Positions 1 through 5,137 of a DNA stretch of 5,137 nucleotides are shown in pieces. Below the pieces are notes generated by a model, which searched no databases, was not told the origin of the DNA, and saw only the letters and a list, made by a program, of their open reading frames with translations. The stretch's first letter is position 1. Each line of letters starts with the position of its first letter. The position numbers and the translations under genes were made by a program. The stretch comes from Candidatus Hermodarchaeota archaeon. GTDB taxonomy: Archaea; Asgardarchaeota; Hermodarchaeia; Hermodarchaeales; Hermodarchaeaceae. The DNA is taken from positions 1 through 5,137 of the forward strand of contig JAEOSV010000234.1 in the NCBI GenBank assembly GCA_016840185.1, given 5' to 3'.

Positions 1-1
1 A

Positions 2-1108
2 CAATTTCCTCGTAGTAAACCCTGTGGCGGAGCGATTTCAGTTCGCTCGCTCAATGCCTTAAACCTCGTTGACATTAAAGTTCCTTCCTCGGTTATTGAA
101 CAAGAAATCTTTGGATTGCAATTCATTGGTCCCGAAGGAATACCTTTTGATTATCGTTCACCCCATCTTATTGCTTATACCGTAAAGCGTAGCACTTTTG
201 ACTATTTCTTAGCTACACAGGCAACGAAAGCAGGAGCAGTCTTTCAACAACAATGTCGAGTAACCGAACTGAAGCAACGGCATGACCATGTAATTTGCCA
301 AACCAACGAAGGTCAATTTAGTGGAAAACTGGTTATTGGTGCAGATGGTGCCACTTCAACCATCGGACAACAAACCGGTCTTCGAAAACCACAGAAGCCT
401 TCTGAAATCGGACTAGCAATTGAAGTAGATGTCTCGGTTCCGAAAACAATTTGGAATCAAGGTCTCGATCCCTCACTTTTGGTACTTTGGCTGCCATATA
501 TTCCGCATGGGTATTTCTGGGTCTTCCCCCGGAAACGGAGTGTTTCAGTGGGTATGGGTGGCATGGTTCAAAAACTCGGCAATGTGCCTAACCTACTTAG
601 GGGGCTCTCCAACCGTTTTTGTAAGAAATATAATCTTCCATCCTTTGATCTAAGAAATCTTCGTGGACACCCAGTCCCGGTATTTCGAACACTCATACCA
701 CTGATCAACAACCGCGTGCTCCTGGTTGGTGATTCAGCAGGATTCATCGACGCTTTTAGTGGGCAAGGAGTCTGCTACGCCATTGAAGGTGGATTAATCG
801 CAGCCCAAACGGCTATCGATTTCTTGAAACACCAAGAATCCCTCGCTAATGCAACATCCTCATATCAACGTAAAATTCGACAGCGATTTGGTGAAGAGCT
901 TTGTGAAAGCTGGCTAATTATGCGCATTGTTCATTCACGTCCATATGGAGGGTTTCGAGCGGCTCGATTCATGAAATGGACAGGTCAACTTCTTTTCGAT
1001 ATTGCCCGAGGAAAGACCGACTATCACCGAATGAAACGTAATCCCCTTCGGGTTTTGTATAACATCTTGAAATCGGAACTACGGACACGTCTAATGAGGA
1101 GGTTTTAA
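2..1108 (+). CDS. Geranylgeranyl reductase family FAD protein, 5'-truncated by window edge
   Basis: The reading frame is open from base 2, giving 368 visible residues. Family members are about 390-410 residues, so roughly the first 30-40, with the FAD-binding GxGxxG loop, lie outside the window. Seen in order (visible numbering): KPCGG at 6-10, matching the family's KxCGG segment; GADGATS from residue 113, the conserved GADG flavin motif; GYFWVFP at 170-176, matching the P-x-G-Y-x-W-x-F-P signature; and GDSAGF at 243-248 followed by SGQG at 253-256, the second FAD-contact motif. The family uses FAD to saturate geranylgeranyl chains, in archaea mainly those of membrane ether lipids, at the cytoplasmic membrane face. 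Inference: archaeal lipid saturation is the likeliest role, but paralogues act on other isoprenoids. One oddity is that the proline usual in the GDAAGxxxP motif is alanine (A251). The TTG at 116 is not the start, because family-conserved sequence continues upstream. The gene converges on the oxidoreductase operon across a 30-bp gap. Confidence 0.9.
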   Translation, partial: QFPRSKPCGGAISVRSLNALNLVDIKVPSSVIEQEIFGLQFIGPEGIPFDYRSPHLIAYTVKRSTFDYFLATQATKAGAVFQQQCRVTELKQRHDHVICQTNEGQFSGKLVIGADGATSTIGQQTGLRKPQKPSEIGLAIEVDVSVPKTIWNQGLDPSLLVLWLPYIPHGYFWVFPRKRSVSVGMGGMVQKLGNVPNLLRGLSNRFCKKYNLPSFDLRNLRGHPVPVFRTLIPLINNRVLLVGDSAGFIDAFSGQGVCYAIEGGLIAAQTAIDFLKHQESLANATSSYQRKIRQRFGEELCESWLIMRIVHSRPYGGFRAARFMKWTGQLLFDIARGKTDYHRMKRNPLRVLYNILKSELRTRLMRRF

Positions 1109-1138
1109 CCAATCACCGGTTTTCAAGAACATGTGAGT

Positions 1139-3058
1139 CTAAGAATACAGTCCGAATGAGTGAAGATCTTTTGCAATTTCTTTAAGATTTAGCTTCTCCA
1201 TGGTTTCTTCCGTTGGAATTCCCGTTTCGGTATCCCATCCGTAGAGCTGATAATACTCATCGAGCATTGGTTCAAGATTTACGGTTTGACCCTTACTCGG
1301 ACCTTTCGGTAAGGGTTCATGAGTAAACCGTCGGGGAAGCCGGTCATCTTTACGTCTGATGCCTTCGCGAACATTGAATGCGCGTTTCATGGTTACCAAC
1401 CGGGCACCGATGTGCATGATTTCTTCAACACTGTCAAAGGCTGACTCACCTGTGACCGACGCAAGCAGCGATACAAAATCTTCAACCCAGAAAATCGGTG
1501 GCCACGAACAAGTATACCAACAAACAATCAAACTATCTCGAATCGTATACACTTTCTCCGTAACAACAGTAGCTAGGGCTTTGTGGGTTTCAACATAGGG
1601 ATCACAAATATCTGGGAGTTTATCTGCTCCAAACCGTTCCGCAGCCACATCTTTGTAGGCTAATTGATCCATGGTGACCAAATTCCGGAGGTGATCGGCT
1701 CCGCGTGCTGCTACGGCGTGACCTAAGGCCATGGATCGATGTGCTCGTCCATCTTGACCGGAAATTTCCATGCCTTTCACGGTCATGTCAAAGGCTTCTG
1801 CCGCCTTACCTTTTTGTTTCGCAATTCGATGGCTTCCCTCAGCTGCTAAATCACCTAATCCCTTTCGTTGAGCGATTTCATGCATTAACTGGATAAGGGC
1901 TTCAGTGTCTCCCCACTGGATATCTAGTTTTGCTAACTCGTCTTTAGTCAATAATCCGTTCTCAGCTAGCTCCATTAGAAATGCTGCAGTCGCTCCTGCA
2001 CTAATGACATCCATTCCATACTCATTACACAAATGCTGTGTAGCGAGAATCGTGGGAACATCATCAATTCCCACATTACTACCCATCGCCATTATCCCCT
2101 CATATTCAGGACCCTCTGTGATTAGCCCCTTATGCGGGCCTTTTCGAACTTTGAAGGCTTTCTTGCAAGCAAGGCGACAGGTTCCACACGCCCGTGTGGT
2201 GTGATAATAGTGGTCATGAAATGTTTCGGCTGAAATTCGATCCCAACCCTCGTATACTCCCTCGCGGTGATTGTAGGTAGGCAGTTCACCAATACTCTGC
2301 TTGGTCGCAACCAGTATCGCTGTGCCATACTTCCGCATTTCGAGCGCTTGAGGATTGGTTTGGACACGGTCATGTCCATCTCGCCACAGAGTTTGGAAAC
2401 GCTGTGGGTCTGCAACATCAACACTGCCTGTTCCCCGCACGAGGATTCCTTTCAATTTCTGGTGCCCCATCACCGCACCTAGACCTGTTCGTCCAGCTGC
2501 TCTGGCACCATCTACCATGATAGCTGCGTATCGAACTCCATTTTCTCCAGCTGGTCCAATAGCTGCGACATGTCCGTGTTGTTGGTTCAAATCTCTGCGA
2601 ATCGCCTGCGATGCTTTCAGTGTCTTAAGACCCCAGTAAGGTGCACCTGAGTGAAACTGAATATCTTGGTCGACTATCGAGAGCACTGTTGGTTTCTTCG
2701 TCTGTCCTTCAATAATGAAAAAGTCATATCCTGCAAATTTCATCTCTGGACCCAAATGTCCCCCCACATGGCTTTCTGCCCATATACCGGTTAACGGTGA
2801 TTTACTCACAACCGCCATCCGTCCCGCAGTGGGCCAAACTGTGCCCGTGGCAGGTCCAGTACAAAAAATGAGTTTATTCTCTGGACCAAGCGGATCAACG
2901 CCCTGGGCTAGTTCCTTATATAATAAATAACTCGCATAACCCGTCCCACCAATAAAACGTCGAGCCAGATCCCTTGAGGTTTTTTCTACTTTAACACTCT
3001 GATCGGATAGATTCACCCGGAGGATCTTACCAGTATAACCCTTGTACACCTTAATCAC
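1139..3058 (-). CDS. aor: Tungsten-type aldehyde:ferredoxin oxidoreductase (AOR family), full length
   Basis: This 639-residue protein (family usually about 600-640) oxidises an aldehyde to a carboxylic acid at a bis-pterin tungsten centre and passes electrons to ferredoxin. The N-terminal pterin-binding domain is typical: YTGKILRVNLS at 8-18, a GGTGY turn at 37-41 and RTGLGAVMG at 190-198. The [4Fe-4S] ligands are visible as C291, C294 and C298 (CxxCxxxC) with the distant C513 in DSLIVC (508-513). The EYE motif at 318-320 and H456 in GADHL lie where the family has active-site residues. LCNEYGMD at 343-350 matches the first pterin-binding motif, and the C-terminus has the classic MLDEYYQLYGWD (598-609). 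The start is GTG, overlapping the ferredoxin-like gene by 8 bp (GTGATTAA) behind a strong ribosome binding site; GTG at codon 4 is an alternative. It has no signal peptide, so it is cytoplasmic. Oddities: a Trp-rich stretch WYTCSWPPIFW follows C513, and HQ replaces the usual SK after GAVMG. The substrate cannot be read from sequence. Confidence 0.96.
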   Translation of the reverse strand: MIKVYKGYTGKILRVNLSDQSVKVEKTSRDLARRFIGGTGYASYLLYKELAQGVDPLGPENKLIFCTGPATGTVWPTAGRMAVVSKSPLTGIWAESHVGGHLGPEMKFAGYDFFIIEGQTKKPTVLSIVDQDIQFHSGAPYWGLKTLKASQAIRRDLNQQHGHVAAIGPAGENGVRYAAIMVDGARAAGRTGLGAVMGHQKLKGILVRGTGSVDVADPQRFQTLWRDGHDRVQTNPQALEMRKYGTAILVATKQSIGELPTYNHREGVYEGWDRISAETFHDHYYHTTRACGTCRLACKKAFKVRKGPHKGLITEGPEYEGIMAMGSNVGIDDVPTILATQHLCNEYGMDVISAGATAAFLMELAENGLLTKDELAKLDIQWGDTEALIQLMHEIAQRKGLGDLAAEGSHRIAKQKGKAAEAFDMTVKGMEISGQDGRAHRSMALGHAVAARGADHLRNLVTMDQLAYKDVAAERFGADKLPDICDPYVETHKALATVVTEKVYTIRDSLIVCWYTCSWPPIFWVEDFVSLLASVTGESAFDSVEEIMHIGARLVTMKRAFNVREGIRRKDDRLPRRFTHEPLPKGPSKGQTVNLEPMLDEYYQLYGWDTETGIPTEETMEKLNLKEIAKDLHSFGLYS

Positions 3059-3587
3059 CCTCCTCCTTCGGCAACGGAAGCTCCGTCTGCTTCACGAAAT
3101 GATCCAACGCCTCCATCAATTCCTCCACCGAAAACTCACCCTCAACAGGGCCCTCCGTCAACACCAATGCCTCTGTGGGACAAAACTTGACACACTGTGG
3201 ATCCCCATCGCAGAGGTCACATTTCAACGGCATTGTGCTATCCACATCCAATCGAATCGCCAACTTCATGTCCGGATCAATCTGATCCAACCCAATCACA
3301 CACGCCCGAACACATGCCCCACACTGAATACACAGCTCTTGATCCACAACAACCGCGGTTGTCTCAGAATTCCGTGAAATTGCATCCTGCGGACACGCTT
3401 CTTGGCATGGCGCATCCGCACACTGCTGGCACACGATTGGCACATCCTGCACCGACATATCAAACGAAACTAACTGAATCCTGGCTTTACTGGGTTGAAA
3501 CGTCCCCTCATGGGCATCACTACAAACCAACTCACATACACGACACCCAGTACACCGACTTGGAATCACAGCAACACGTTTCACCAT
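3051..3587 (-). CDS. Four-cluster 4Fe-4S ferredoxin-type electron transfer subunit (HycB/DmsB-like fold) of the aldehyde oxidoreductase
   Basis: From the ATG start the protein has 178 residues and carries 16 cysteines in four groups. Numbered from the longer GTG start at 3599 (four extra residues), these are C16/C19/C22/C26 (CTGCRVCELVC), C57/C60/C65/C69 (CxxCxxxxCxxxCP), C90/C93/C96/C100 (CIQCGACVRAC) and C127/C130/C136/C140. This is the pattern of the HycB/DmsB/NrfC electron-transfer subunits, where ligands cross between groups to hold four [4Fe-4S] clusters. There is no signal peptide or membrane segment, so it should work in the cytoplasm. Proteins of this kind sit beside tungsten aldehyde oxidoreductases and relay electrons from the catalytic subunit. 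The 8-bp overlap with that gene makes the partnership very likely. I chose ATG at 3587 because the longer start adds only MVCV, encoded by a GT-rich repeat; no good ribosome binding site decides between them. The terminal acceptor is unknown, since no flavin or NAD-binding subunit is visible here. Confidence 0.92.
   Translation of the reverse strand: MVKRVAVIPSRCTGCRVCELVCSDAHEGTFQPSKARIQLVSFDMSVQDVPIVCQQCADAPCQEACPQDAISRNSETTAVVVDQELCIQCGACVRACVIGLDQIDPDMKLAIRLDVDSTMPLKCDLCDGDPQCVKFCPTEALVLTEGPVEGEFSVEELMEALDHFVKQTELPLPKEEGD
3062..3066 (-). promoter_or_regulatory. Ribosome binding site of the aldehyde oxidoreductase gene
   Basis: On the minus strand the sequence before the GTG start is AAGGAGGAGG directly followed by GTG. 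The GGAGG core is a near-perfect Shine-Dalgarno match three bases from the start, and a second register of the same purine run is available. It lies inside the last codons of the upstream ferredoxin-like gene. This supports GTG at 3058 as the start and indicates translational coupling of the two proteins. The spacing is slightly short, so GTG at codon 4 of the oxidoreductase remains possible. Confidence 0.65.
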
Positions 3588-3595
3588 CACACACA

Positions 3596-3631
3596 CCACA
3601 CAAAATGCTCAGCTAACAGGCAGCCACACAA
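3596..3631. repeat. Two direct copies of CCACACAA in a CA/GT-rich leader
   Basis: The 8-base word CCACACAA occurs at 3596-3603 and again at 3624-3631, 28 bases apart. Both lie in a CA-rich (GT-rich on the other strand) low-complexity tract running from about 3580 to 3640. The tract covers the start and predicted leader of the ferredoxin-like gene. It may be a binding site for a regulator or simply compositional noise; nothing in the window distinguishes these. Confidence 0.35.
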
Positions 3632-3635
3632 CACA

Positions 3636-3649
3636 AAAAACTTATGAAT
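3636..3649 (-). promoter_or_regulatory. Possible TATA-like element for the ferredoxin/oxidoreductase operon
   Basis: Read on the minus strand, the AT-rich stretch ATTCATAAGTTTTT lies about 45-55 bases before the two candidate starts of the ferredoxin-like gene. With the usual archaeal spacing of about 25 bases from TATA box to transcription start, the mRNA would begin near 3617. That leaves a short GU-rich leader. It is the most AT-rich stretch on that side of the divergent region, but it is not a good match to a consensus TATA box and no BRE is clear. Confidence 0.2.
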
Positions 3650-3686
3650 CAACCTCGACAAAAACGCCCGTTCCCGATTCCTACCG

Positions 3687-3710
3687 AACAGTTTTTCTAT
3701 TCAGTCTGTT
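3687..3710 (+). promoter_or_regulatory. Possible GTPase promoter: TATA-like TTTTTCTAT inside a short dyad
   Basis: The T-rich, TATA-like TTTTTCTAT is at about 3692-3700. Transcription would then begin near 3720, about 25 bases downstream, exactly where an in-frame GTG occurs. The element is flanked by inverted arms AACAG (3687-3691) and CTGTT (3706-3710), which could form an operator. If the site is real, the transcript is either leaderless and translated from GTG at 3720, or it has a leader of about 50 bases before ATG at 3771. No Shine-Dalgarno sequence precedes 3720. Confidence 0.25.
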
Positions 3711-3770
3711 AACTCACAAGTGAACAACCCGACCAAGTGGAAGCGCAACACCGTGGAAGCCGAACACATC

Positions 3771-4298
3771 ATGCTCAAACTCGTCGTCGCAGGCGAAGGC
3801 GGCGTCGGCAAAACAACATTCGTACGCCGATATGTTGAAGGCGTTTACCATGATTCTCTACTTACAGTGGGAACCGCATTTGCCGCAAAGAGCATCATCG
3901 TCAACGATGAACAAGGAACCACTCCTGTAAAACTTCAAATATGGGACATGGGGGGTGAGAAGCGGTTCCGGTTCTTGTTACCGAAATTCTGTTTCGGTTC
4001 GCGTGGTGCAATGTTATGCTTTGATTTGAATCGATTTAGTACGTTTCTAAAATTAGATGAGTGGTTGCGGTTGATTCGAGAGAGTACTGATAATATTCCG
4101 ATTGTTTTGGTAGGGATGAAAGCGGATTTGCATCGAGCGATTAAACAAAAGGAAGTCATCGAGTTTGCGAAAGCGAACCATTTCAAGGCGTATTTTGAGA
4201 CGAGCTCGAAGGATGATTTGAATGTGACACAGGCCTTCGAATATATTGGCAAAGAGATGTTGGAGTATATTCGGCGGCGTGTAGCAAAATCCTATTAA
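3771..4298 (+). CDS. Ras/Rab-like small GTPase with non-consensus G3 and G4 motifs
   Basis: This 175-residue protein is the usual size for a single-domain Ras-superfamily GTPase. Seen: P-loop GEGGVGKTT at 8-16; switch I with TVG at 32-34, matching the Rab TIG; G3 WDMGGEKRF at 58-66; G4 as MKAD at 116-119; and G5 as ETSSKDDLNV at 143-152, matching the Ras/Rab ETSAKxxxNV. Two changes matter: the catalytic Gln of DxxGQ is Glu (E63), and the Asn of NKxD is Met (M116). The GG in G3 recalls Arf. The C-terminus (RRVAKSY) has no cysteine prenylation motif. Such GTPases are a hallmark of Asgard archaea and act as GTP-dependent switches; partners and pathway cannot be told here. I chose ATG because the fold begins at once (LKLVVAG). 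An in-frame GTG at 3720 would add 17 polar residues and cannot be excluded. Codon use changes sharply inside the gene. asnS follows on the same strand 51 bp downstream, so co-transcription is possible. Confidence 0.9.
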   Translation: MLKLVVAGEGGVGKTTFVRRYVEGVYHDSLLTVGTAFAAKSIIVNDEQGTTPVKLQIWDMGGEKRFRFLLPKFCFGSRGAMLCFDLNRFSTFLKLDEWLRLIRESTDNIPIVLVGMKADLHRAIKQKEVIEFAKANHFKAYFETSSKDDLNVTQAFEYIGKEMLEYIRRRVAKSY

Positions 4299-4341
4299 CC
4301 ACCACCGTTATTCTGGTTTTGTTGTTTGTCTTGTTTGGTGG
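4299..4341 (+). promoter_or_regulatory. Possible hairpin sequestering the asnS ribosome binding site
   Basis: CCACCA (4299-4304), immediately after the GTPase stop codon, is the exact reverse complement of TGGTGG (4336-4341), which contains most of the asnS ribosome binding site. The arms could form a 6-bp stem closing a T-rich loop of 31 bases. CCACC repeats at 4302-4306, so a second pairing register exists. If it forms, the stem would hide the asnS start region until melted, for instance by ribosomes ending on the GTPase gene. This is inference from complementarity alone. The T-rich loop could instead be a weak archaeal terminator, although its T runs do not exceed four. Confidence 0.25.
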
Positions 4342-4342
4342 G
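4337..4342 (+). promoter_or_regulatory. Ribosome binding site deciding the TTG start of asnS
   Basis: GGTGGG ends seven bases before TTG at 4350, a good spacing for an archaeal Shine-Dalgarno sequence, and family-like sequence follows this codon closely. The frame is open all the way back to the GTPase stop, with no ATG in between. GTG at 4338 overlaps this site and so would lack a ribosome binding site of its own. Confidence 0.5.
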
Positions 4343-4349
4343 ACATAGA

Positions 4350-5137
4350 TTGACGGATAAAGTACTGAAAACCTTTGGAAAAACCCATTATGTGGATGAG
4401 CTTGACCCCTCGATAGAGGGAAAGTCGGTGACGTTGACGGGATGGGTGCATCGTAAGCGTGAGCATGGTGGAGTAATCTTCGTGATTGTACGGGATCCAA
4501 CGGGTGTCATCCAGGCAGCAGGTCACCGAGAGCAGGCATCAGATGCTTTTGAGATCATGCAACAGGTGACTTTGGAGTCATCGATTATTGTAACGGGTAC
4601 AATTGCTGTTGACAAACGTGCGCCAACCGGGATTGAATTAAAGGTTTCAGGGTTTGAAGTCGTCAATTTGGCTGATTCGGAGTGGCCATTGGAAAAGGAT
4701 GCAGGTGAAGCCTTTCTGTATGATAAACGGCATCTCTACCTGCGAAGTCCCAGTCAAACATCAATTATGCAAATCAAAGCCGGAATAAGTCGAGCTGCGC
4801 ATCAGTTCTTTGATGATGAAGGATTTACAGAAATCTTTCCTCCGGTTATGGTAGGTGCTAGTGTTGAAGGCGGGGCTACGTTGTTTCCATTCAAATATTT
4901 CGATAGAACGGCGTACTTGAGTCAGAGTGCCCAACTGTATGAAGAAGCGGCGATTTGTGGATTGGAGAAAGTGTATCTGATATCTCCGAGCTTTCGCGCT
5001 GAAAAACATCGAACACGGCGACATTTGACTGAATACTGGCATCTTGAATCGGAGATTCTCTTTGGCACACATGATGACATCATGGGCGTCGAAGAGCGTC
5101 TGGTTCACGCCATGGTACGGGCCGTGCAAGATCACTA
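4350..5137 (+). CDS. asnS: Asparaginyl-tRNA synthetase, archaeal type, 3'-truncated by window edge
   Basis: The first 262 residues are visible; archaeal enzymes are about 430, so motif 3 is missing. The enzyme charges tRNA-Asn with asparagine using ATP in the cytoplasm. Residues about 25-105 form the OB-fold anticodon-binding domain (VTLTGWVHRKREHGG at 27-41, then VRDPTGVIQ at 47-55). The class II catalytic core follows: DKRHLYLR at 125-132, motif 1 ending at P164-P165, EGGATLF at 173-179, AYLSQSAQLYEEAA at 188-201, and motif 2 with FRAE at 215-218. The RTRRHLTEYWHLE segment (221-233) is typical of AsnRS; archaeal AspRS reads more like NTPRHLNE there, which argues against aspS. The anticodon domain rules out the shorter asparagine-synthetase-like paralogue. 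TTG at 4350 is preferred because GGTGGG lies seven bases upstream and no ATG is available nearby. Presence of the gene suggests direct tRNA-Asn charging rather than sole reliance on the amidation route. Confidence 0.93.
   Translation, partial: MTDKVLKTFGKTHYVDELDPSIEGKSVTLTGWVHRKREHGGVIFVIVRDPTGVIQAAGHREQASDAFEIMQQVTLESSIIVTGTIAVDKRAPTGIELKVSGFEVVNLADSEWPLEKDAGEAFLYDKRHLYLRSPSQTSIMQIKAGISRAAHQFFDDEGFTEIFPPVMVGASVEGGATLFPFKYFDRTAYLSQSAQLYEEAAICGLEKVYLISPSFRAEKHRTRRHLTEYWHLESEILFGTHDDIMGVEERLVHAMVRAVQDH

Noticed and set aside
116..118. TTG at 116 as the start of the geranylgeranyl reductase gene
   Set aside because: The frame is open to the left edge, and residues upstream of it (KPCGG and the following segment) match the family, so the gene begins outside the window.
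1098..1102. GGAGG near the end of the geranylgeranyl reductase gene as a ribosome binding site
   Set aside because: The only ATG within reach on the plus strand is followed immediately by TGA. The bases encode the protein's terminal residues MRRF.
1109..1138. Terminator or hairpin in the 30-bp convergent gap
   Set aside because: AACC/GGTT gives only a 4-bp stem across the first gene's stop and there is no T run of note, so it does not stand above chance.
3197..3616. 139-codon plus-strand open frame opposite the ferredoxin-like gene
   Set aside because: It lies antisense to the 16-cysteine protein, its composition (Pro, His, Thr, Gln) is what a G/T-rich coding strand gives in antisense, and no family is recognisable.
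4761..5135. 124-codon minus-strand open frame
   Set aside because: It is antisense to clear asparaginyl-tRNA synthetase coding sequence and resembles no known protein.
4299..5137. Read-through fusion of the GTPase with the tRNA synthetase, since they share a frame with no stop in the 51-bp gap
   Set aside because: The GTPase has a clear TAA after a complete domain, and asnS has its own ribosome binding site. The shared frame is expected one time in three.
4350..5137. Aspartyl-tRNA synthetase as the identity of the right-hand gene
   Set aside because: Motif 2 reads RTRRHLTEYWHLE and the region before it LSQSAQLYEEAA, both typical of AsnRS and unlike archaeal AspRS.

Overview
The window looks archaeal, most likely from an Asgard (Promethearchaeota) lineage. 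Four things point that way: a Ras/Rab-type small GTPase, an archaeal-type asparaginyl-tRNA synthetase, a geranylgeranyl-reductase-family flavoprotein of the kind that saturates archaeal lipid chains, and a tungsten-type aldehyde:ferredoxin oxidoreductase with its own iron-sulfur partner. By eye the base composition is moderate, not AT-rich. That would suit a Thorarchaeia-like genome better than a typical Lokiarchaeon, but this finer placement is a guess.

Layout, left to right. (1) Positions 2-1108, plus strand: the C-terminal 368 residues of a geranylgeranyl reductase family protein, whose FAD-binding N-terminus lies upstream of the window. (2) A 30-bp convergent gap. (3) Minus strand, read right to left: a 16-cysteine polyferredoxin (3587-3051), then a full-length aldehyde ferredoxin oxidoreductase (3058-1139). 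These two genes overlap by 8 bp, and a strong ribosome binding site for the second lies inside the end of the first, so they almost certainly form one translationally coupled operon. (4) A divergent promoter region of about 130-180 bp, with weak TATA-like elements for both directions, a short dyad and a repeated CCACACAA word. (5) Plus strand: a Ras/Rab-like GTPase (3771-4298) with non-consensus G3 and G4 residues. (6) After 51 bp, the 5' part of asnS (4350 to the right edge), which probably starts at TTG.

Functionally, the oxidoreductase pair should oxidise an aldehyde to a carboxylic acid at a tungstopterin centre. Electrons would then pass through four [4Fe-4S] clusters of the partner to a soluble ferredoxin or a further subunit not seen here. 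The other genes (lipid saturation, GTPase, tRNA charging) share no obvious pathway with it.

The ORFs account for nearly all of the window. There is no non-coding stretch over 300 bp, and I saw no tRNA, rRNA, CRISPR array or insertion sequence. The points most worth a second look are the altered GTPase motifs, the abrupt codon-use change inside the GTPase gene, a possible hairpin masking the asnS ribosome binding site, and the unusual aromatic segment next to the fourth cluster cysteine of the oxidoreductase.
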